In this document: piece by piece, positions 56,754 through 64,000 of the stretch | Layout: the number at the start of each line of letters is the position of its first letter | Numbering within the stretch: position 1 is the first letter of the stretch | Source: Gaiellasilicea sp963802765 | Lineage (GTDB): Bacteria > Actinomycetota > Thermoleophilia > Gaiellales > Gaiellaceae | NCBI GenBank assembly: GCA_963802765.1 | Contig: CAWDJZ010000012.1 | Coordinates: 12,851-76,850 of the forward strand | Reading direction: 5' to 3' | DNA length: 64,000 bases | Made by a program: the position numbers and the translations under genes | The notes under the pieces: generated by a model | Seen by the model: the letters and a program-made list of their open reading frames with translations, nothing else | The model's database searches: none | Told to the model about the DNA's origin: nothing

Positions 56754-58092
56754 CGAGTCGACGGCGCGTCGCGACGACGGCGTCCTGGAAGCACGAGCCG
56801 CGAGCTCGACCTCGACCGTGAGCGGCGTGCTCCTTGCGTTCCTGGCGATCAGTCGCGGTCTGGAATGCGACGACCTATCCGCCGATCGGAGGGTTCGACG
56901 CCGAAGGAGCACATTTCGTACGCGCGATCGCTCGTCGAGCGCGGCGAGCTCCCGGACGAGGGCGCCTTCTACACCCCGCCCGGCTTCTACCTCGTCGCCG
57001 GGGCGGCGATCGAGATCGGCGAGCTGATGCGTCTCGACGCACCCGGAGCGTGCGGCGCAGTTCGTGAACGTGGCGCTCACGATCGGCACCGCGACTCCTC
57101 CTGCTGGCGCTGGCGCGACTGCTCTTTCCGGGTCGGCCGATCGTCCGCTGGGCGGCGCTCGCATTCTTCGTCAGCTGCCCGATCGTGCTCAAGACGACCG
57201 CGATGTTCCACCCGCAGCCGCTCGCGATGTTCCTCTCGACGGCCGCGCTCACGCTGACCTGCAACATGATCGTCCGGAACCGCTACGGCGTCTGGAACTG
57301 GATCCTGCTGGCGGCGCTTCTCGGTGCGGCGCAACTCGTCCGCTCGGTTGGGCTCTGGACGGTCGGCGTCGTCGGGCTCAGCCTCGTGGTCACGGCTGCA
57401 GCACGGACCGAGCAGCGACGCGAGATCGTGCGCGGTCTCTCCGTAGCTGCGGCGGCCGCGCTGCTGCTGGCGGTGCCCTGGTACGTCCACCTGCAGCGGA
57501 CGACCGGCAGCGCAGTCTTCGGACGGAGCCTCGCCTCGGTCGACGGAGAGCTGGGACACGACCTTCGTCGCTCAGTCCCGGCTTGCCCGACGTGATCACG
57601 GACCCGCATCGCGTCTCGTTGCAACCCCGGTTCCTCCCGATCCTCTACACGGACACGTGGGGCGACTACTTCGGGATCTGGGCCTGGAACCCGCCTCGGC
57701 CCGAGCTGACGCCGCAGGTGAACCGGCGCCTGGTTGTGCAGAGCTTCGTCGGGCTGCCGCTGACGGCGTTCGCCGTCGCCGGGTGGTTCGCCCTGCTCGG
57801 ACTCGCCGTGACTCGCTGGCGCGCTGCTCCCGCGCGGCTTCTCGTCGTGCTCATGCCTCTCGTTGGCCTCGCCGGAGCCCTCTACTACGCGCTCAGCGGG
57901 CAGAGCGCCGACGGCGACACGGTCAAGGCGATGTTCCTGCTCACCGCGGTGCCCGCATGGGCCATCTCCTTCGGATTCGCAGCGGACGTGCTGGCAGCGA
58001 GAAGCAGACGCGTCGCGACGATTGCGTTCGTGCTGCTCGGCGTGTGCGCTGTCGTGTCGCTCTCGTTCGCGACGTTCGCCTCCGTGTCGTGA
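56750..58092 (+). CDS. GT-C membrane glycosyltransferase, frameshifted (tandem copy 2)
   Basis: GTG 56750 overlaps the sugar transferase stop; a later GTG at 56818 starts the first TM helix. Loop 1: EHISYARSLVERGELPDEGA and FYTPPGFYLVAGAAIEIGEL align with the same segment of copy 1. Then CPIVLKTTAMFHPQPLAMFL, LTLTCNMIVRNRYGVWNWIL, GDYFGIWAWNPPRPELTPQV and LTAVPAWAISFGFAADVLAA. Shifts near 56865, 56905, 57050 and 57570. Long intact stretches suggest a functional gene. GTGA couples it to the small gene downstream. Confidence 0.78.
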
Positions 58093-58510
58093 CCGAGGTC
58101 GCCCGGCAGTCCGAGTGGGCCTACCTGCGCGCTGGATTCATCGCCGTGTCGGCTGCTGATCGGCGCCGCGCTGATCGGCATGGGGCGTCCAGACGGCTCG
58201 GTACGAGGATCGGGGCTTCGAGCAGGTGTCGAACTGCCTTCGATTCGAGAAGGGCGTGCCGTTCGACGTAGCGCGGGATCCGATCGCACGGAGCGCCGAG
58301 CTGGGCGCGCTGCGCATGGTGATCGAGACGAACGGCGTGACGATGTCCGTCGCGGGCGACGCGGAAGAAGCGCAGCGGATGGTTGCCGCCTACCAAGCCG
58401 TAGCAGGAGACCTCGGCACGCGGCTCGAACGTCGAGGGCGGATCGTCTACCTGTGGGATCGGCGTCCGTCGACGTCGCAACGCCAGACGTTGTACGACTG
58501 CGAGTACTGA
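58089..58510 (+). CDS. Small membrane-anchored protein, unknown, frameshifted
   Basis: GTG 58089 overlaps the GT-C stop. An N-terminal hydrophobic anchor (YLRAGFIAV ... LIGAALIGMG after shifts near 58150 and 58185) is followed by a soluble alpha/beta domain: RFEKGVPFDVARDPIARSAE, LRMVIETNGVTMSVAGDAEE and GRIVYLWDRRPSTSQRQTLY. About 140 aa. No family recognised; position between the GT-C and ATP-grasp genes ties it to the glycan locus. Confidence 0.5.
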
Positions 58511-58533
58511 CCCGCCGACTACGCTGCACGGCC

Positions 58534-59540
58534 GTGACAGCGGTCCTCTTCACCTGCGCCGGGCAGCGCGTCGACATCGTCTCCGCCTTCGGGCGCGCCG
58601 GCGCGACGACGGTCGCGACCGACCTCGACCCGCTCGCTCCCGCGCTCTGGCACGCCGACTCGAGCGCGATCGCGCCGCGGATCGACGACGACGGCTACGT
58701 CGCCTTCCTCCGCTCGCTCGTCGAGGAGCACGACGTGCGCCTCGTCGTCCCGCTCACCGACCTCGACCACGTCAAGCTCGTTCGCGCCCGGGAGGAGCTC
58801 GGCGCGCTCGTCCTCCTCCCGTCCGAGGAGGTCGTGCGCCGCGTGGGCGACAAGTACACCGCGCACTGCTTCTTCCTGGAGCGCGGGATCCCCACGCCGC
58901 CGAGCTGGCTGCCCGCCGAGGTGCCGCGACGACGCGCGCTACCCGCTGCTCGTGAAGGTGCGCGAGGGCTTCGGTTCGCGCCACATCCACCGCGCCCGCG
59001 ACCGTGCCGAGCTCGAGTTCTTCCTCCGCTACACGCCCGTCGAGTCGTTCGTGCAGACAGCCTGCGCCGGGCGAGGAGTTCTCGATCGACGTCTTCTGCG
59101 ACCTCGACGCGCGCTGCCTGAACGCGATCCCGAGGACGATGATCCAGTCCAAGGGCGGCGAGTCGATCAAGGGGATGACCATCGCCGACCAGGACCTGAT
59201 CGAGTTCGGCGCGGAGGTGGCGGAGGCGCTCGGGCTCGTCGGCCCCGGCACGATCCAGTGCTTCCGCGAGGCGGACGGCCGCCACGAGGTGACGGACGTC
59301 AATCCGCGCTTCGGCGGCGCCTTTCCGCTGCCCCTTGCGGCAGGCAGTCGGTACCCTGAGCTCGCGCTTGCGCTCGCGAACGGCGAGCGTCCCGAGCCGA
59401 CGCTCGGCGAGTTTCGCGCAGGTGTGCTCATGACCCGTTTCTTCTCCCATTTGCATCTGACAGCCGGTGACGGCGGTAGCCTCGTTCCGTTCGCGGAGGA
59501 GCTTCCAGAGCCGGTCGCAGGCGAGCCCGGCGAGGCGTGA
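58534..59540 (+). CDS. ATP-grasp enzyme (CarB-like), two frameshifts
   Basis: GTG 58534: AVLFTCAGQRVDIVSAFGRA, TVATDLDPLAPALWHADSS, VVPLTDLDHVKLVRAREELG, RRVGDKYTAHCFFLERGIPT. After shifts near 58927 and 59068: YPLLVKVREGFGSRHIHRAR (ATP loop), EEFSIDVFCDLDARCLNAIP, GGESIKGMTIADQDLIEFG and the metal-binding VTDVNPRFGGAFPLPLAAG. About 335 aa. The fourth such ligase in the window, again inside polysaccharide genes, so it probably decorates a sugar precursor. Confidence 0.85.
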
Positions 59541-60962
59541 CTCGTCTCATCGCGGCAGGGGTGGCCCTCCTGGGCCTGGCAACGGCGTGCGCGGGCGAGT
59601 CCGAGCAGACCGCTCCGCCGCCGCAGTCCGCGCCGCCGTACACCAGCACCGCCGATCCGCCTCGGCAAGCCGCCGCCGCCCCGTCCGAAGCCGCAGGCGA
59701 CGAAGGTGCTCGTCACGGTCGTCGACGGTGACACCCACCGCCGCGTGAAGGGTGCGCGGGTCGTGATCGGCAAGCGGGCCGGCTACGCCGACGCGCGCGG
59801 GCTCGCGAAGGTGAAGATCAAGCGCCGTGCCGCGCTGCCCGTTCGGGTCTCCAAGCCCGGCTACGCGATGCGGGTCGTGCGGATGCCGTTCAAGCAGCGG
59901 CGGCAGGTGACGATCCGGCTCTACCGCGACGCGCTCCAGTGGCCGATGTACGGCGCGAACGCGCGCCGAACCCAGACGCACACCGACATCAAGCTCCGGC
60001 CGCCGTTCAAGGTCGTCTGGTCACGAGGGGTCGGCGCGCTGATCGAGTTCCCCGCCGTCGTCAGCGACGGCGTCGCGTACATCGGCAACTACAAGGGCAC
60101 GATCTACGCGCTGAGCATGCGCAACGGCAAGCGGATCTGGACCTACGACCCGCCGGGCGGGAAGATGGCGTCGTCGCCCGCGATCGTCGGCGAGGATCTC
60201 GTCGTGCACGGGATGGACGGCGTCGTGCGCGTGCTCGACCGCGGCAACGGCCGGCTCCGCTGGAGCTACCGCGTCGGCTCGCCGATCGAGTCCTCGCCGA
60301 TCGTCCGCGGCGGGCTCGACTACTTCGGCGCGTGGAACGGCCGCGTCTACGCGCTCGACCTGAAGCGGCGGCAGCTCCGGTGGAGCTACCGCACGGGCTA
60401 CAAGATCACGTCGAGCGCCTCGATCGCAGGGAAGACGCTCTACATCGGCGACTACGGCGGCCGGTTGCACGCGCTCTCGGCGCGCACCGGCAAGCGGCGC
60501 TTCGTACGCTCGGTCAACGGCCGCGTCTACGGCACGCCCGCGGTCGCCGCCGGCCGCATCTTCGTCCCCTCCTCGACCGGCAACAGCCTGACCGCCTTCT
60601 CGACCACAGGCCGCTATCTCTGGCGCGTCGGCACCGGCGGCTACGTCTACTCCTCACCGGCGGTCTGGGCCGGCCGGGTCTTCTTCGGCTCCTACAACGG
60701 CCGCCTCTACTCGGTCTCGGCGAAGTCGGGCCGCGTGCTCTGGAGCGTCGGCGCGGGCGGGCCCGTCTCCGGTGCGGCCGTCGTCGTCGACGGCGTCGCC
60801 TACGCGGGCTCGACGTGGGGGAGGATCACGGGCGTCGACGCGAAGAGCGGCCGCGTCGTCCTCAACTTCCCGCACGGCGAGTACGTGCCCGTGTCGGGCA
60901 ACGGGCGCCGCCTGCTCCTGCACGGTTACTCGCGGATCTGGGCGGTCGAGCCGACGGCATGA
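59537..60962 (+). CDS. PQQ-like beta-propeller lipoprotein with N-terminal carboxypeptidase-regulatory-like domain, one frameshift
   Basis: GTG 59537 overlaps the ATP-grasp stop. Lipobox ATAC after a short signal, a Pro/Ala linker carrying a +1 shift near 59700, then a small beta domain TVVDGDTHRRVKGARVVIG ... VSKPGYAMRVV of the CarboxypepD_reg type. From about residue 135 seven or so WD-like PQQ blades repeat (AYIGNYKGTIYALSMRNGKR, YFGAWNGRVYALDLKRRQLR, FFGSYNGRLYSVSAKSGRVL). No PQQ-dehydrogenase catalytic loop, so a scaffold or sensor outside the membrane is likely. It is paired with a second propeller. Confidence 0.85.
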
Positions 60963-62223
60963 AGGCGTGGCTTGTCGTGCGCCGCCGCGCTGCTCGTCCT
61001 CGTCGCCGGCGGGGCCGCCGCCGGCTATGTCCTCTTCAAGCGCGACGCGGCCGCGGACGTGCGCGGCTCCTCGACCGTGGAGTTCGTCACCACCGAGGAG
61101 GAGGAGCCGCTGCCGCCGCCTCCCGCCGAAGCAGAAGCCGCTCGAGGTGGTCTGGCCGCTGAACGGCTACGACGCGGAGCGCCAGCGCGTCGCCCCGTTT
61201 CGCCTCAAGCCGCCGTTCAAGCGCGCCTGGATGTTCCGCGCCCGGCAGCTGCTCGAGTTCCCGCCCGCGATCGCCTACGGGCGGCTCTACTTCACGAACA
61301 ACTCCGGCGTGATGTTCGCGGTCAACGCGAAGACGGGGAAACGCGCGTGGAAGAACGCGATCGGCCGCTGCGTCGCCGCGTCGCCCGCCGTCGCCGACCA
61401 CACGGTCTACCAGGCGTTCATGAACCGGCCGCCCTGCAACAGCAAGGCGAAGCCCGGAAGGCTCGAGGGCGAGGTGATCGCGTTCGCGTCCGGCTTCGGG
61501 AAGATCCGCTGGCGCACGAGGATCGGGCCGACCGAGTCGTCGCCGCTCCTCGTCGGGGGGCTCGTCGTCGTCGGCGACTGGCGCGGGCGGGTCTACGCGC
61601 TCGACGCGAAGACGGGGCGCGTGCGCTGGACGTTCCAGGGCAAGGGCCGCATCAAGGGTGGGCTCGCACGCTCCGGCAACCGGCTCTTCGTCGGCACCTA
61701 CGACGGCTATCTCTACGCGCTCCGCGCGCAGACGGGCAAGATCATCTGGCGGACCCGCTCGCAGGACCGCCTCGGCGGCCGCGGCCAGTTCTACTCGACG
61801 CCGACGGTCGCGTACGGCCGCGTCTACATCGGCTCGACGGACGGGAAGATGTACTCGTTCGGGGCCGCGAGCGGCAAGCTGCGCTGGTCGCAGGGGACGG
61901 GCGGCTTCGTCTACGCGTCACCGGCGGTCTGGCGGAAGACCGTCTACGCAGGCTCGTACTCCGGCCGCTTCTACGCCTTCGACGCCGCGACCGGCGACGT
62001 GCGCTGGCGCTTCGACGCGGGCTCCGACATCTCAGGCTCGGCGACCGTGCTGAACGGGGTCGTCTACTTCTCGACCTTCGACCAGAGGACGTTCGCGCTC
62101 GACGCGCGCACCGGGAAGCTCCTGTGGACGTTCAGGGACGGGAAATACGGCGGTGTCGTCGCCGACCGCGAGCGGCTCTTCGTGGTCGGCCACGCGCGTA
62201 TGTATGGGATGGTTGAGCGATGA
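60959..62223 (+). CDS. Membrane-anchored PQQ-like beta-propeller protein, two frameshifts
   Basis: ATG 60959 overlaps the first propeller's stop. One TM anchor (AAALLVLVAGGAAAGYVLF, after a shift near 60980) and an acidic/proline linker (TTEEEEPLPPPP, shift near 61130) precede the propeller: LYFTNNSGVMFAVNAKTGKR, VVVGDWRGRVYALDAKTGRV, LFVGTYDGYLYALRAQTGKI, VYIGSTDGKMYSFGAASGKL, VYAGSYSGRFYAFDAATGDV. The blade sequences resemble those of the upstream protein, indicating tandem duplication. A role in envelope assembly next to Wzz is inferred only. Confidence 0.85.
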
Positions 62224-63135
62224 AGTACGTGGTGACCGGAGCTGCGGGCTTCATCGGTTCCCATCTCGCGGAAGCACTCGCGGCGGCCGGGCACGAGGTC
62301 GTCGGGATCGACTGCTTCACCGACTACTACGACCCGGCGATCAAGGAGCGGAACGCGCGCGGCCTGGACGTGCGCAGGCTCGATCTCGCCGAGGACGACC
62401 TCGACTTCAGCGGTTTCGACGGCGTCTTCCACCTCGCCGGCCAGCCCGGCGTGCGCAGCTTCGGCGACGTCTTCCCGCTCTACGTGCGCCGGAACGTACT
62501 TGCGAGCCAGCGCGTCTTCGAGGCGGCTGCGGAGGCGCAGCGTGCGGGTTGTCTTCGCATCGTCGTCCTCGATCTACGGCGAGGCTGAGCGTTATCCGAC
62601 CTCCGAGGACGTGCCGCCGAGGCCGGTCTCTCCGTACGGGATCACGAAGCTTGCATGCGAGCACCTTGCGCGGGCCTACGCGCGCAGCTTCGAGCTCGAT
62701 GTCGTCGTCCTGCGCTACTTCAACGCCTACGGCCCGCGGCAGCGGCCGGACATGGCTTTCCCGCGCGTTTTCGAGGCTCTGGCCGAGGGCCACCCGTTCG
62801 CCCTCTTCGGCGACGGGGAGCAGAGCCGGAGCTTCACCTACGTCGGCGACGTCGTCGAGGCGACCGTCCTTGCCATGGAGCGTGCTGAGCCAGCCGCGGT
62901 CTACAACGTCGGCGGCGGCCAGGAAGCGACGATGAACGAGGCGCTTGCGCTCCTCGAGCGGGTCGCCGGCCGCACGCTCGACGTCCGCCGCGAGCCGGCC
63001 GTTCCCGGCGACCAGCGCCGCACGAAGGCCGACACGTCGCGCATCGAGGCCGACCTGGGCTGGAGCCCGCGCACGCCGCTCGAGGAAGGCCTGGCAGCCC
63101 AATGGCGCTGGGCGGCGGTATCCTCGCCCGCGTGA
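62220..63135 (+). CDS. NAD-dependent UDP-sugar epimerase (extended SDR), one frameshift
   Basis: ATG 62220: YVVTGAAGFIGSHLAEALAA, VVGIDCFTDYYDPAIKERN (the DxxxDYYDP pattern is typical of UDP-glucuronate/galacturonate epimerases). A +1 shift near 62545 leads to VVFASSSSIYGEAERYPTSE, SPYGITKLACEHLARAYARS (YxxxK), LRYFNAYGPRQRPDMAFPR and FTYVGDVVEATVLAM. It makes a 4-epimer nucleotide sugar, probably UDP-GalA or UDP-Gal, for the polysaccharide. The stop overlaps the Wzz-like start (GTGA). Confidence 0.88.
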
Positions 63136-64000
63136 GTCGGCCGACCCCCGTCCCCGATCCCGACCTCGACGCCGAGCGGGAGGTCGACCTCCGCTCCGTC
63201 TGGGAGCGCATCGCCGCGCGCTGGTGGCTGCCTGTGCTCGGTGCGGCGCTCGGCCTTGTGATCGGCTTCGCGCTCGCGCTCGGCGGCGGCAAGGTCTACG
63301 AGGCGGAGACCTTGGTTGCGATGGGCCAGCCGTTCTCTCCGAACGGCGGCGCGCCGGTGCAGAGCTTCCTCACCAACGCCCGTGCCGTGTCCGAGATCGT
63401 GCGTTCCGAGTCTGCGCTGGAGAAGGCCGCTCGCGCCTCGGGCTTGCGCGTGGGAGCGCTCCGCGGCAACGTCACCTCGCAGATCGTCGGCGCGTCCGGG
63501 CCGGGCGCGCGGCCGACCGGCGCGCCGCTCGTGACGATCACCGTCGTCGCCGCGCAACCGCTGAAGGCGGAGAAGGCGGCCGACGCGCTCGCGAACGAGG
63601 TGATCACACGGACGTCGGCGCAGTACGTCGACACGAAGATCACGGCCTTCAACGATCAGCTCAAGTCGATCCAGGATCAGCTGGACACGCTGGTGCCACG
63701 CATCGCGCAGCTCGAGCAGGCCGTGGAGGAGCCTGGTCTCGGCTCACTCGACAAGCTCGTCCTGGTCAGCTCGCTGGACAACGCGCAGCAGCGACGCGGG
63801 CAGCTGCTCGACCTCCAGTCGGATGTCCGCCAGCAGCTCGCACTCGCCGAGAACGTCGAGAAGGCGCAGGTGGTCGAGCCTGCCGCGGCCGTGAAGACGA
63901 CCGCGCGGAGCGGCCGCAACAGCGCCCTCGTCGGCGGTCTGATCGGCCTGCTGCTCGGCTGCGCAGCGGCGCTCCTCGCCGATCCGTTCCTCGCGCGCCG
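63132..64000 (+). CDS. Wzz-like polysaccharide co-polymerase (right-truncated)
   Basis: GTG 63132; the frame is open to the window edge (289 codons seen). N-terminal cytoplasmic part EREVDLRSVWERIAARWW, TM1 LPVLGAALGLVIGFALALGG, a periplasmic domain with YEAETLVAMGQPFSPNGGAP, then a coiled-coil KSIQDQLDTLVPRIAQLEQA and QLLDLQSDVRQQLALAENVE, the proline-rich approach to TM2 (VVEPAAAVKTTARSGRNSAL) and TM2 LVGGLIGLLLGCAAALLAD. This is the chain-length determinant fold. A C-terminal tyrosine-kinase domain (as in Wzc/CapA-CapB fusions) could lie beyond the edge. Confidence 0.88.
   Translation, partial: MSRPTPVPDPDLDAEREVDLRSVWERIAARWWLPVLGAALGLVIGFALALGGGKVYEAETLVAMGQPFSPNGGAPVQSFLTNARAVSEIVRSESALEKAARASGLRVGALRGNVTSQIVGASGPGARPTGAPLVTITVVAAQPLKAEKAADALANEVITRTSAQYVDTKITAFNDQLKSIQDQLDTLVPRIAQLEQAVEEPGLGSLDKLVLVSSLDNAQQRRGQLLDLQSDVRQQLALAENVEKAQVVEPAAAVKTTARSGRNSALVGGLIGLLLGCAAALLADPFLAR

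Overview
High-GC DNA with frequent GTG/TTG starts, ATGA/GTGA gene overlaps and a gene repertoire typical of Actinomycetota. The glycosyltransferase, ATP-grasp and flippase families suggest a Thermoleophilia-like lineage (inference from gene style, not from a marker gene). No rRNA, tRNA, CRISPR array or insertion sequence was seen.

Layout. 1-0.8 kb: the end of a gamma-glutamyltransferase. 1.1-8.0 kb: an ArsR-like regulator divergent from a metal operon (multicopper oxidase, ZIP transporter, Mn/Zn-type ABC transporter with two permeases that each carry an extra C-terminal winged-helix-like tail); a DtxR-type palindrome sits on the operon start. 8.05-11.2 kb: methyltransferase, flippase, glycosyltransferase. 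11.2-12.4 kb: AraC regulator and VOC protein. 12.4-17.8 kb: first sugar-modification cassette (two ATP-grasp enzymes, CE4-like deacetylase, epimerase, DegT aminotransferase) with an SSI-type protease inhibitor. 17.8-19.9 kb: TetR regulator and DHA2 efflux pump with matching operators. 19.9-21.3 kb: hairpin repeats and tandem DUF402 genes. 21.3-23.05 kb: UbiA prenyltransferase and membrane protein. 23.1-31 kb: second cassette (GT2, dehydratase, ATP-grasp, DegT), LPG-synthase-like flippase, GT2, polytopic protein. 31-34.2 kb: hydantoinase/oxoprolinase hyuA-hyuB. 34.2-64 kb: a long surface-polysaccharide locus (GT4, GT2, GT-C and YfhO-like proteins, O-antigen ligase, GDP-mannose 4,6-dehydratase, flippase, WecB, initiating sugar phosphotransferase, ATP-grasp, twin beta-propellers, epimerase, Wzz-like co-polymerase cut by the right edge).

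Together the 8.8-64 kb part makes activated sugars, modifies them (deacetylation, transamination, probably ATP-grasp ligation), assembles them on a lipid carrier (the WcaJ-like initiating enzyme and the glycosyltransferases), flips (two Wzx-like proteins), polymerises (WaaL/Wzy-like) and controls chain length (Wzz-like).

Quality warning: many genes are split by single-base frameshifts, mostly +1, densest at 36.8-39 kb, 41.3-44 kb and 49.6-58.5 kb. Family spacing and lost GTGA/TTGA junctions indicate that most are sequence errors rather than dead genes, so I annotate across them and say where each lies.
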